Origin: Ailanthus altissimus
Lineage: Eukaryota > Streptophyta > Magnoliopsida > Sapindales > Simaroubaceae
Assembly (NCBI GenBank): GCA_946807835.1
Contig: OX327684.1
Location: 18,066,501-18,130,500 of the forward strand
Reading direction: 5' to 3'
Length of the DNA stretch: 64,000 nucleotides
Of this stretch, positions 20,813-31,959 are shown one piece after another (the stretch's first letter is position 1; every line of letters begins with the position of its first letter). Both the position numbers and the translations under genes were made by a program. The notes under the pieces are model-generated. The model was not told the DNA's origin. It saw only the letters and a list, made by a program, of their open reading frames with translations, and made no database searches.

Positions 20813-23425
20813 ATGAGGAAACTATGTCCGAATTTTGATCGTGAAGATGGGCTCGAGACAGTGCTCGAGGTCCCAATCCCAGAAGAATTGTTCGCTAGCA
20901 ACAAGAACAATATTACACACAGATCATGGCAGAATATGAAGTCTTGGATGAAGCCGTATTATAGTGAAAGATCAACAGCAGTTTCAATGACAGCTCTCTT
21001 TGGTGGAAGAAACACTGAGATCCAGCTCTTGCTCGGTGTTGTTGGTGCTCCATTGATCCCTCTTCCTATTCCTTCTGATCATGATAATCATATTCATCAC
21101 CCTATTAATAAAAACATCAAAGATCATCCCATTGTAAGTGATTTTCCAATATTGAAGTAAAAGTACTTGATTAATTCAATGTTGTTTTGACATGTTTACC
21201 TTTATGTATTAGGAGTATTCAATGGCTAAGTACATAGTGAAGCAATATATAGCGGCTGTGGGAGGAGAAAAGGCATTGAATTCAATAGACAGCATGTATG
21301 CAATGGGGAAGGTGAAAATGGCAGCGTCTGAATTTTGTGCAGGAGAAGGGAGTTTAAATGATAAGGTGGTGAAGGTGAAGAACTTGAAAAATGGCGGGTG
21401 CGGTGGCGGCGAAATGGGTGGATTTGTGCTGTGGCAAAAGAGGCCGGAGCTTTGGTGCTTGGAGCTGGTTGTTTCAGGCTGCAAAATTAGTGCCGGAAGT
21501 GATGGTAAAGTTGCCTGGAGACAGACCCCATGGCGCCATTCTCATGCATCTAGAGGCCCACCAAGGCCTCTCAGGCGTTTTTTACAGGTACCATCTCTTT
21601 TTCTTTCACCGTTTGATCAAAGTTTAACAAATGATTATGCATTATCATTAAAATCACTCGGCTCTAGAAATTGAGCTATTAGATAAGAGTCTTAACATTA
21701 ACATCAAATTAAAACGATTATGTAAAATGTGAATCTTACGAGTACTGACCCAAATTTTGGTTTTAATTAAGTTTTAATTTTCATCATACTTAAATCTTCA
21801 AAAGTGGCCATTTTCAGCTTTATATGTGCTGAAAATGAGAGTATATCTCTTTGTATTTGGCATACAGAAATGATCTTTTTGGTGGCTTCTTATGGGATTT
21901 TTGTTTCTTCACTGAATTTTATGGTTTCATAAGGTTTATTGGTCTTTAGTCTTAGCTGGATCGTAAGCTTAAGAAACTCCTTCTCTTAATCGGTGGGTCT
22001 TTGAACCTTTTCTAAAGACAACAGGCAAGGGACTGAATCCCATGTTTCACTTTAGCTAATTGATTTCCCCTCTTACTCCTTGACCCACTCTCCTCTTTGA
22101 ACTTTGGCCCACTGGAGTTATCAATTTCTGTACTCCTTGCACGATCAAGATCTTTGGTCTACTATGATTTAAAAAGTCAACAATCCTGTAGCGCCAACAA
22201 TAAAAAAAAGAAAAAGAAAGGGAAATTATTATCTTTATGGCCACTCTATTGCAAGTTTTCAATCAAGTATCACCTAGCTTTAAGCGGCGCATTAACAGTT
22301 TAACACTGTCTGAGGTTTACATCAATTATATTTTGATAGGTTTAAGAGGCGCATTAACTGTTTAATACTGTTTAATTCAATTATATTTTGATAGCAATTT
22401 TAATTATATTGTTATTCTTTTTATTTTATTTAAAAATAAATTTTTTTAATCTTTTAAAAATATTTTATTTTATGTGATTAAAAAATATAATCCTAAAAGT
22501 ATTTTCATCTTTCAAATTAAATAAAAAAAGTGATAGTGTCATTATAACTAATGTAATTTGTGCCAACCTTAAGGGGTAACAGAATTATATCCCAACTTTA
22601 AGCTTTGTACAAGGTTCATTCATGATGAGTTTTCAGTAATTATATTTATGAAAAACTATTGCAAGTAATCACCCAGTAGTACATTTTAATCGAAATTCAT
22701 TAGCATCATGAAATATTGCACTTACTATTTTAATCTTCAACTTGTATAAAATAATACCTGCAGTTACAAATTACTAATACTCTATTTGCTATCAATAGGG
22801 TCTTGATCCAAGATCTACAGCAAATTTATTCTCCAATTCGGTCTGCATTGGTGAGAAAGCAATCAACAATGAAGATTGTTTCGTATTAAAACTCGAAGTC
22901 GAATCCTCAACATTGAGAGCAAGAAGCACAAATGATGTAGAGATAATTCGGCACACAATTTGGGGTTACTTCAGCCAAAAAACAGGTTTGTTGGTGCAAT
23001 TAGAAGACTCTCACCTCCTCATAATCATAACTCCAGAAAATAGTAACAATATTTTTTGGGAAACAACAATGGAGTCGTTGATCCAGGACTACAGATTCAC
23101 TGATGGCATTAACATAGCGCACGGCGGCAGGACTTTAGTCTCATTTTTGAGGTTTGGAGAAACTTCGGAGAGCCATTCCAGGACAAGAATGGAAGAAATT
23201 TGGACTATAGAAGAGGTTGATTTTAACATAAAGGGATTATCTATAGATTGTTTCTTGCCTCCTCGTGATTTAAAGAAAGAAGAAGAAGGATGTGGTGTTG
23301 TAACAAGTAATGCCAAGTTACCTTTCAAGATTCGAGCTTCTTCTACCAGGGTTAGTGATTCTAAAGTTGTCGCCATTGACGGAGAATCATCAGATGAAAG
23401 CACTGAAGATGATGAAGAGTTGTAA
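20813..23425 (+). CDS. DUF620 family protein, 3 exons, 440 aa
   Basis: Exons are 20,813-21,133, 21,213-21,587 and 22,799-23,425. All junctions are phase 0 with GT-AG introns of 79 and 1,211 bp. The start MRKLCPNFDREDGLETVLEV is the characteristic N-terminus of plant DUF620 proteins. Exon 2 gives YIVKQYIAAVGGEKALNS and ends WRQTPW...RGPPRPLRRFLQ. Exon 3 opens with GLDPRSTANLF and continues with CIGEKAINNEDCFVLKLE, GYFSQKTGLLVQLEDSHL and FRFGETSESHSRTRMEEI, then WTIEEVDFNIKGLSIDCFLPP. The last 20 residues are acidic (SSDESTEDDEEL). The length matches full members, with no stop or frameshift. I see no signal peptide or membrane helix. The family is plant-specific and its biochemical role is not established, so I give none. 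One oddity is a Gly-rich insertion, GGCGGGEMGG, in exon 2. Confidence 0.93.
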
Positions 23426-24354
23426 TTAAATCTGTTTTTATTTTGTACATAAGCCATGATGACACCACGTATATATGTCCCATTTTTGGTCACATATAAA
23501 AGTTAAAAGCTAAGTTTTGAGTTTTAAGAACCAAACTTATTCCAACTCGTTGAGATGATTGAGCTGCTATTACGAATACATGATATAGAAAAATTTTAGG
23601 CATTGATAGCCTTTAAGAGTGGAGCATGAATGTAAAAATACTCATTAGAACATGGGCTTTTTTTTATGTAGAAATATGTATATGTCTATTTTGAATAAGA
23701 AAGATATGTGGTATTGGATTAACTGGTACATCTGTTGTGATTACTCTTACTCATGTCGTATTTCTTAACATATCATTCCATTTTTTAGGGTCCATCTGTT
23801 ATTGTGGTATGTCAAGGGAGAGCACTAGCTAAATAGATGGGTATTTGATAAAAATTAATTGTATGTTTGTTGATATAAGAGGAAGTTTAAACTTGAAACT
23901 TTTATTAGAATAGAAATTAATATACTATCAACTTTTTATTATTTAACTGTTAATATAAATACAACTAATTGCATTTGTTAAGTGTTGTACTTATCGAAGT
24001 TGAACACAATACATTTATAACAAACGGAATCTAAGATTCTCGAGAAATCGCATAAAAGTCGGGCTACAAACCCACATTCTACATTGTTAGGCTTATGTAC
24101 TGGCAGTTATGACTTAAGATCCTTTACCGGCTTACTTACAGGTAGATGTAACACCACCCAAATCGAGAAGTTTAATTTATTGATGGGCTAGAAACAGGTT
24201 AAGGCTACGTGTGAGCATCTGTCCGATGTGTGTAAGCACCGCTTATTCTGAATGAGACAAGTAACATCTATTGATAGATTCAAGATGATGGTAGAAGAAT
24301 ACAGAACTCTTCTCTTTAGCTAAACAAGATTCAGCAGAATTCTCTTTTCCCTAC
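23426..24354. other. spacer between the DUF620 gene and the heat-shock gene
   Basis: No supported coding sequence. The 5' part is probably the DUF620 3' UTR. By eye I find no perfect alternating heat-shock element in the 200 bases before the sHSP TATA box, only loose clusters such as GAACTCTTC and TTCAGCAGAATTC. Confidence 0.4.
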
Positions 24355-24360
24355 TATATA
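24355..24360 (+). promoter_or_regulatory. TATA box of the small heat-shock gene
   Basis: TATATA, followed by GCCCCCCCGCAC, lies about 100 bp before ATG 24,461. That spacing fits a short 5' UTR typical of class I sHSP genes. Confidence 0.6.
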
Positions 24361-24460
24361 GCCCCCCCGCACTTCAATCTTTTAGCTAAGATAGTGATCG
24401 AAGACGCAAAAGCAAGCCGAATATAAGCGGAGCTCTCTTTATTTTCACACAGCAGCAACC

Positions 24461-24935
24461 ATGGCGCTCAGTCATTTGGGTGGCCGAAGGAGCAATGTCT
24501 TCGACCCATTTTCTCTAGACATATGGGATCCTTTCGAGGGCTTTCCAAGTCGGCAATGCAATTGCCAACGTCCCCTCTTCGGCACGTGAAACCTCAGCCT
24601 TGGCCAATGTGAGGATTGACTGGAAGGAGACCCCAGAAGCCCACGTGTTCCAGGCTGATCTTCCAGGGCTCAGGAAGGAAGAGGTTAAGGTGGAGGTTGA
24701 AGAAGGAAGGGTTCTTCAGATAAGAGGAGAGAGGACCAGAGAGCAAGAGGAGAAGAACGACAAGTGGCACCGTGTTGAGAGGAGCAGTGGCAAGTTCTTG
24801 AGGAGGTTCAGGTTGCCGAAGAATGCTAGGATGGATCAGATCAAGGCTAGCATGGAGAATAGTGTGCTCACTGTGACTGTGCCTAAAGAAGAAGTGAAGC
24901 AGCCTGAGGTCAAGGCCGTCGACATATCTGGCTAA
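24461..24935 (+). pseudogene. class I cytosolic small heat-shock protein (HSP20) with one frameshift
   Basis: ATG 24,461 starts [20 protein letters not shown] then IWDPFEGF, the class I sHSP N-terminus. Between about 24,545 and 24,551 the frame changes, and the original frame hits TGA at 24,587-24,589 after 42 codons. In the new frame the protein continues [15 protein letters not shown], then the alpha-crystallin domain: [53 protein letters not shown]. It ends with the Val-Thr-Val segment and VKAVDISG, stop at 24,933-24,935. Total length (about 158 codons) is normal for the class, which forms ATP-independent chaperone oligomers in the cytosol. The gene has no intron, as usual. Everything except this one slip looks well preserved, so it is either a recent pseudogene or a sequencing or assembly error in a working gene. 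The TATA box is intact. Confidence 0.9.
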
Positions 24936-25618
24936 ACCATGAGAACATCCTCTCTACTACCTTAAGTTTTAGGCTACGCCTTACTGTAATACGTTGGTGA
25001 CTGGTTGCGAGTCTCCGAGTTCCGGTCTAATGTGTGCTTTTGGTGTAGTTATGATGTAATATGACCAGAATATACCTAAGATGATGTAATGGTTTTTGTT
25101 AATAATGTATAATGCAATAACAGGTTTTCTTTTGATTATTCAAGCGAAGACATAACTATCAATAACAGACTTGAACCTAGAACTTCCAATTGGGTGGAAT
25201 TCTTTTAATGAACAACAGCGCTCGCAAGTCAAATATGGGATTCCATTAAACACTCTTTAGTCGAGATACTTGGGTTCGGGAAATTACAAATGTCGAGATG
25301 TAACATTACCAAGAAAAGATTTAATTCATATTTTATGATATATATTCACCGGAACTGGTTCAAATATCAGCGGTATGTCGAACCGGAGGTATCCAATAAA
25401 AAACTAAATTAAGTTTTTAAGTTTTCTTAAATGCTTCTAGACGCACTTTGCAATTATTTCCTTTTCTCTTTGTTAAAGTATGTCTAATTAACACATAACG
25501 TTCTCGCAACAAGGCATTACGTTCTGGTCGCAAGCACATTAGTTACCATGTGCTCTGATATTAGAAACGCATAGATGCTTTTCCGCCTCTCTTAAAATTC
25601 TACTATTGAGGTGTGTTT
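24936..25618. other. sHSP 3' region and AT-rich spacer
   Basis: The 3' UTR of the heat-shock gene probably ends within 150-200 bases (TAATGCAATAACAGG region). Beyond that I see no gene. Confidence 0.45.
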
Positions 25619-26275
25619 AGTATCACGTTCTACGTTAAGAGTATACATGGACGAGTAGACAGACTAGTCTTTTAGGTCAATGATAGGTCAATGATAAACG
25701 TTCAACCTGTCATAAGTGGTATCAGAGCAGATTTAAATTCTCATTTGTATATGGGCCCTTAAAATTACCCCAATAGAGATTGTCACATGGGATGTGAGTT
25801 CTCCATACCTTCAAGGGGATAAGTAATATGAGCCAAATGGGCACTAAAAATTATATCTTAAGCCCTAATAAAGATTGCTATATGAATAGTGGGTCTCCTA
25901 TTCCCGGAGGATGGGTAATATGGGTCAAGTTTACCTTAAAGTTTGGGTCAGACCGTGACAAGGGCATCACGTGATTGGGTGAGGGAGAATGTTACGTTCT
26001 ACATCGAATAGAAATTAGGTGAATCTTGGATATATATGAGCAGGTAGGCAACATTACCTAATATTCTAGTCTTTTGGGTCAATAGCAAGCGCCTGACTTC
26101 TAACTAATGAGTTTAGACCAGATCATGATGACGGCGTCATGTGATTGGGTATGGGAGAATGTAACGTCTTATATCGAATAAAAATTGGGTGGATCTTGAG
26201 TATATATAGATGGATAGACAGCATCACCTAACAGGTTAGTCTTTTCTTTTAGATCAATGACAAATGCTCAGCTCA
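25619..26275 (+). mobile_element. TRIM-like miniature LTR array (LTR-int-LTR-int-LTR)
   Basis: Three related blocks of about 95-115 bp lie at about 25,621-25,712, 25,990-26,099 and 26,160-26,275. The second and third start TGTTACGT/TGTAACGT and share ATCGAATARAAATT, GGTGRATCTTG, AGTCTTTT and ATCAATRRCAA-type words. The first is followed by the Met-tRNA primer site TGGTATCAGAGC (25,717-25,728). Both later LTRs are preceded by the same purine-rich GTGATTGGGT...GGGAGAA tract. No protein is encoded between them. This fits a terminal-repeat retrotransposon in miniature with an extra LTR from recombination. The second internal segment is shortened to about 60 bp. Confidence 0.7.
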
Positions 26276-26325
26276 TGATATTAATTAGAAGAATCAATGG
26301 CAAGCATTTGGCCCATGATATTAGT

Positions 26326-26413
26326 CAAAAGCATTGGACAATAAAAAGAGGAAATGATTACCATATAATCAAAAGCATTGGACAATAAAAAGAGGAAATG
26401 ATTACCATATAAT
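26326..26413. repeat. perfect 44-bp tandem duplication
   Basis: 26,326-26,369 and 26,370-26,413 are identical 44-mers beginning CAAAAGCATTGGACAATAAA. Perfect identity suggests a recent event. Confidence 0.95.
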
Positions 26414-26642
26414 GGAAAGGAATGGTAGGTCTCATGCTAGTTTCATTACAATTTAGGATTTAAAGAATAGGAATTTCAATCGCCGCTTCTCTTAGAATGG
26501 AGTAGAAATTGGACAATGAGAAAAAGGAATGATTACCATATAATGGGAAGGGATGGTGGGTCTCATGCTAGTTTCACTATAATTTAGGATTTAAGGAATA
26601 GGAATTTCAATCACCATTACTTTGGAATGGAGTAGGAAAATG
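26380..26642. repeat. ~131-bp tandem duplication
   Basis: Units at about 26,380-26,511 and 26,512-26,642 share ATGATTACCATATAATGG, GGTCTCATGCTAGTTTCA and ATAGGAATTTCAATC, with scattered substitutions. It overlaps the 44-bp duplication, so this stretch has duplicated at least twice. Confidence 0.85.
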
Positions 26643-27050
26643 ATAATGAACATCGAATTCCTCTGTGGCCTTATTAACCATTTTTTTTAAAAAATTATTA
26701 GTATAATTTTACAATTAAAAAAAAATAATTAATATAAATCCATAATTATCATCATATTTAATAATAAAACGATAATATATTGTTATTATATTTAACATAA
26801 TAATCATAATTGTTATTATTAAGTATTTATTTACTTATTCTACAATCTTGTTCTCTGTTATTGCATTAAATAAAGATTTATTTCTAAAAATTATTATTAT
26901 TACATTGTTTAATATTTTTTTAAAATATATTATGATTATGAGATTAATATTATTTAATACTTTAATAATTTTTATTGTTAGTTAATTTTTTCAATTATTA
27001 TTATGTTATTATTAAAATAAATATTCATTTATATTTTATATTTAAAATTG
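26643..27050. other. extremely AT-rich spacer
   Basis: Almost only A and T with many ATTATTATT words. No gene or recognisable element. Confidence 0.7.
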
Positions 27051-27775
27051 TTAAGGTGTTTATGGGACACATGAGCTGCACTAAGCCCATTCTACAACCA
27101 CTCGGGCAAACACTCCCAGTGGCAACTTAGCTTAAGGGAGGGAAATGTCGGTGGACTAAGCAAAGGATAGTACCTAAATGCAGCTTGTACTTGAGCTAAC
27201 AACATGCTCAAAAGGACTTATCTTGGGGTTTATGTTGGCACTAAATTTTAAGAAGACAAGGGCTTATTAGGAACCGTGTGAGGTAAGCTTACACCAGCTG
27301 CAATCCCAAATCTTAGCATAGAGGAAATATATATTGTCAAACCACTTTCACATTTGACTTCCATACAAAAGCTCCTAATATAAAAGATTATAGTACTTCT
27401 CAGACCAAGAAGCCTAATTAACCAAAAGGTCCTTGGCCTCAATAATTCTCCAAGTGTCCTTAGGTATATAGAGATCCTCTAATAGTGTGTTATCACATGT
27501 TGTCCTAAGAGGCACCCTTTTGGCTAGATTTCACTCCAATACTTAGGTTATTCAAAATTTTTTGACACAAAGTAAGGTAACATAAGGCATTAACAAGTAA
27601 GAAAAGTGCCCCTCTCCCTTTTCTCTTACTCTCTTAAAGGAAAAACCATAAGGAAGTAATAACTACTAAAGCTACCTCTTAACTTGAGTTTTAGAGGGTC
27701 GTCGTTAGCCATCTCATCGGTGCCTACCTAAAACTAAGTTTTTTTTGTGCTTAGCAGGTCTTAGCATCCTAAGTT
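27051..27775 (+). repeat. candidate 5' LTR / leader of the Tat-type gypsy element
   Basis: The stretch ends in AACTTGAGTTTTAGAGGGTC and TTTTTTTGTGCTTAGCAGG, which resemble the end of plant Tat-lineage LTRs (ACTTGAGCGTCGGAG...GCAGG). It lies directly before gag of that element. No clean partner LTR with the same U3 is visible in the window, so the boundaries are open. Confidence 0.35.
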
Positions 27776-28059
27776 TCATCCAACTCCAAGTCCCATTTCC
27801 ACCACTTCCACCACTTACTAGATGATATAAATCCATCTTCTAATGTTGTCAAACTCATCAGACTTGGAACGACTCCCCATCTTAACAAATTGTTAGTGTT
27901 TGGCTCTATAACCACTTTTGCACCCCCAACATTAATGACACTATATATGGGGATGACAAGAAAAGTCCCAATGCTTTCTTAAGTCCGACTAGCCAAGAAT
28001 TTGTTAAAATTATTCACCATGTCTGAGATGTTAAGAGAATCTAGGTCATTGATTAAAAA

Positions 28060-29250
28060 ATCCACCCATTGAAAAAGTTGCTGAAGGCTAAAAACAAGCC
28101 TATGCAAAGGTTCCTTAAATGCACTCAAGGGATCACTTTTAGAGCACCCAAACATATTAATAATGACATACCAATCACCATGAAGCAGTTTAAAGAGTTC
28201 ACTAAAGAGATACGCCATACGATGTCAATATCAGTGGCAGTTGAAAAATAGCAGAAAAAGGTGTAGGAGAGTAGACCTAATCAGTTGTTGCCTATATTAA
28301 ACAAGAGAGGTCTTAAAGCCATTGCTTTTAAGAGACTCAGTGTAGAAGATAGGCTAGCAATAGCAAGTCCTATGCTCACCCAAGCAAAGAGTTTAAGTCC
28401 ATTGTTAAGAGTAGATTAAGAAGTACCAAGGACTGTGGATGAAAAGAGCCCTTCAAGGGTGACCTCTAAGACTCTGTGAATGCTAAGTACTAAGCCCACA
28501 AGAAGGTTAATATTATTAAGGTAGATAATGTAGTTTCTAAGTTACTAAATAATGTCGACAAACTTTAGTAAGAGCTTAAGGATATTCATAGGGAAAAGGA
28601 TGTGATAGTGAGTCGCTTCTTTATAGTGGAGGCTAGATCTCTCTTTATTGTTAATATTAGAAATGCCCTTTTGCCCTTGAAGCTTAAGATGCCACAACTG
28701 GTTAACTATAAGGTTAAATTGACACAGTAGCTCATTTAGAGCTGTACTAAGTTCACATGCTAATTCAAGGTGTAGAAGATGATGTGATGTACTGTTTGTT
28801 CTCTCACACTCTATGAGACAACTAGAGTATGGCTTAGAAGCTTAAAGCTCGAGTCAGTGTACAACTTTGATGAGCTTTCTATATTTTTTTTCTTTTAATT
28901 CCAATATACACGGGATAGGTCTAAAGACCTATCAACACTCATGTACGTTAAGCAAGAAGAATTTAAATTATTAAAGGACTTTGATTAAAGGTTTTATAAA
29001 GAAGTTATTGACATATATGTCTTTGCTACTAAACAGATACTTATCAATTTTCAAAAGAACCTTAAATTAGGAAAGCTGTGGTTTACTTTCAAAGAGTCAA
29101 GGCCTAAGACATATAAAGAAGCTTATGCTAGAGCCTTGAAGTAGATTTATATAGATGAGAAGTTCTACTTGCAAAAGCAGGGGAGAAAGACGAAAGCTCT
29201 TGACCTAATGAGAGATTGAGAAAAGTTAAGCAACTGTCAGTACTACCCAT
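28060..29250 (+). pseudogene. degenerate Tat-type gypsy gag
   Basis: Broken + strand frames keep the order of a Tat-lineage gag. An entry segment with PMQRFLKCTQGITF comes first. Near 28,930-29,200 come MYVKQEEFKLLKDFD, FYKEVIDIYVFATKQI and FKESRPKTYKEAYARAL, corresponding to the family's typical QGENESLKEFVxRFN and KPKTxxELLxRAxKYI. Many stops and frameshifts are present. No working protein is possible. Confidence 0.7.
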
Positions 29251-29879
29251 ACTGTTGAATAGGCCTCATCTAAAATAGGACTCAAATATTTTAAGGTTGT
29301 CTCCACTATCTAATTTTAGTCATAAAAATTGATAATGGACTTTTAAAGTTTCTTATTAGCCATCTTATTGCCTATTGAACATTTTAAGAGAAAACATCTT
29401 CTTTGCCATTAAAAACAAATGGGGGCTTTAGAAGCCAACTACCATGAGAGCAAGATTGAATTAAAGAAGCAGGTGGAAGACTATGATTCCACGAGGGATA
29501 CTAAAATAACATAACTGATTGTTTTAAACTCAAGGAGAAAATTAAAGCGTTAATAATGAATAGTTTTCTAAAAGAGTTCTTCAGTGAAGTAAGGGGTGGT
29601 TAGTGTAAATTAGGTGCTGAGTAGAAAGACAACTTGAGAATGATGGCCTCGAGAAGCCCTTTCCAAAGCAAGGCTCCAAGATTAATATTATCTCAAAGGT
29701 TTGACTAAGGTAGGAATGTCCAGAAGAGTGGTGAGAAGTTATGCCTGAGAAACTATAAGGGAGTTATGGAAGGGATGCAAATTCACGTCACACATCTTGC
29801 TCCTCTTAAGTTAGATCCCTTATATATATTTATCTTGTTTATTGAGGAAAATAACAGGGTGTATTGTATGATGACACAC

Positions 29880-29995
29880 TTATAATCACCTTGAATATTA
29901 GCACCAATAAGGTTGCTTAGAGTGATGGTCGATACTATTATAATCACCTTGAATATTGGCACCAATAAGGTTGCTTAGAGTGATGGTCGATACTA
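29880..29995. repeat. 58-bp tandem duplication at the protease start
   Basis: 29,880-29,937 and 29,938-29,995 are the same 58 bp with one difference (ATTAGC/ATTGGC). The unit is not a multiple of three, so it shifted an already broken frame. One mismatch implies it is much younger than the element. Confidence 0.95.
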
Positions 29996-30620
29996 AGAGC
30001 TTAATGAAGGTCATCTATAAGCATGCACTTGAAAAGATAAAGATTGAATCCCTCAGGTTAACTTATGCCTCTACTTCACTGGTGAGGTTTGTAGGGGAAA
30101 GTGTGATGCCCATTGAATCCATCACTTCAATTGTCTTTATAGGCAAGTCTCTAAACTTAGTAGTTTACATGATTAAATTTTTTGTTGTGGATTAGCCGAG
30201 TGCTTATAATGCAATATTGGGTTAACTCTTCTTGATGGCGACCCAAACTATTGCCTTTATATACCTCTTAGCAATGAAGATACCAGTCAATTTTAAGATT
30301 TTCATAATCAAAGATGATTAAAAGGCAGCTTGAAGATGTTGTTACTCTGATCAGGCCTAGTTACTAGATTACTACTCTGAACTCGAGAGAGAAAAAAGAG
30401 GAGAAGAGAGGGGAACTAGTTAAGGAGCTAATCTCAGTACTCATTTCAATTGACCACCCCATCAAAATCGTAAAGATAGGCTCCCCAATGCTCCTAAAGG
30501 GGGTGAGGTGGGCATTGGGGGCCTTGTTAAATCACTGAGAAGACGTGTTTTCTTGGTCTTATAAGGAAATCCCTAAAATTGATTCGAGGATTACCTGCCT
30601 TAGGCTGAACACGAACTCTA
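29925..30620 (+). pseudogene. degenerate Tat-type protease and pol N-terminal linker
   Basis: The frame keeps RLLRVMVDTKSLMKVIYK (family DGGSSANVIY-type site, here decayed with the Gly lost), then VRFVGESVMPI, FFVVD and PSAYNAILG. After about 30,380 come VKIGSPMLLKG, EDVFSWSYKEIPKID and RLNTNSTYR, the linker that precedes RT in Tat elements. It is cut at 30,629 by an inserted solo LTR. Confidence 0.8.
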
Positions 30621-30629
30621 CCTACAGGC

Positions 30630-31950
30630 TGATAACTTGAATTTTAACTTATTAATAATTATCTTAAAGCTTGACATTTGTTAGTTTTTAGGTGTTTAAT
30701 TGAACATTTTTACTTATTTTAGTTTTTTTTTTGTATTTTGGAAGCTTAGAGGAAGTTTTCAAGAAGTTAAAAAATAAATTGAAAAATTGTTGATTTTGGA
30801 GCCAAGGAAGCTGGAATAGTAAGTTGGTGTCATAATGCCAAATTTTGGCTTCCCAATGCCATAATATGAAAATTTTATGCATGAAGTCAGCAACTTGGTG
30901 CTGCAGCATTAGATTTTGGCATCACAGTGCCAGAATAGTAAAATTCAACATGACGACAGTAAGTTGATGCTATACTGCCAATCGCAACTGGAAGTTAAGG
31001 AAACTGATCTTATTTTTCTAATTTTGACCTTTAAGCCCAAAAATTATAAATAGAGACGTCTAGGGGTTTTAAAGAAGTGTCATTTGAGAGAAAAAAAACA
31101 CCCAGAAAAAGAGTGCAAAGAAGAAAAAGGGATGGAGATTAAAGATTTGTGTAAGATTGAAGGAGTTATCTTAATAGTTTTTCTTTCTTCTTTATACTTC
31201 TCTTAATTTCTTTGTGTTTTTTATGAGGATGTCAGAACTCTTGTATTTGGCTTTCTTTATTTATCATGAGCTAACTTTCTTTATCTAGGATTACAATTGG
31301 ATATCTACATGTAATTTAAATTATAATTTTCTCTTTGATTCGTCTAATTCCATGAATGGATTATTTGTTCTATCTTATGTTTAATACTTTTTAGATGTTT
31401 GATTACCATCTAAATTGATTAGGTAACCTTATTGAACTTAGAAAAGGATTTAGCCATCTATAGATTATAATGAGTTCATGTAAGATAAGAATATACTTAC
31501 ATGACATATGTAATCATTAAAGAGAACCTAGGCTTAATGAGTTTTTTTTTTATAATTTAATTCACATAGGAATAGTCTTACTTGACCATCAAAAGAGGCT
31601 TATAGGTAATTTAAAATTTTTGGTTGATAATTCTAGTTGAATAATTAATTCTAAAAAGGAATTAGTAATTTCGACAAAGTACAGAGTAAAGATTAGAACC
31701 CTAGGATTATCTTTATTGGTGAAATCATAATTTTTGTTGCATAACTCTATTATCTTTTATTTCTTCTAATTTTATTATTTTATTATTTTTAAGTTCTATC
31801 CTTTTTATCGATCGTTTGTATAAATTGAAAACTAATATAGGTTAGTACTTAGCAAAAATATAATAATAAGTCTTCATGAAAATGATACTCTACTCATCAT
31901 TATATTACTTCTTGCAATAATGTGCACTTGTGTTCATAAATTATATAACA
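30630..31950 (+). mobile_element. solo Athila-type LTR inside the Tat pol
   Basis: 1,321 bp beginning TGATAACTTG and ending ATATAACA, flanked by CAGGC (30,625-30,629) and CAAGC (31,951-31,955), a 5-bp target duplication with one change. It separates TYR of the pol linker from VKxKRKL-ERYE at the RT start, so removing it restores the expected order. Its end (GATACTCTACTCATC, TTACTTCTTGC, GTGCACTTG) matches the reverse complement of the solo LTR at 44,416-46,385. There is no internal region, which implies LTR-LTR recombination removed the rest. Confidence 0.85.
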
Positions 31951-31959
31951 CAAGCTAGT

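Noticed and set aside
21391..21627. 78-residue frame with MAGAVAAKWVDLCCGKRGRS
   Set aside because: Overlaps DUF620 exon 2 in another frame. The exon frame carries the conserved WRQTPW and RGPPRPLRR motifs.
23089..23493. 134-residue minus-strand frame
   Set aside because: Antisense shadow of DUF620 exon 3.
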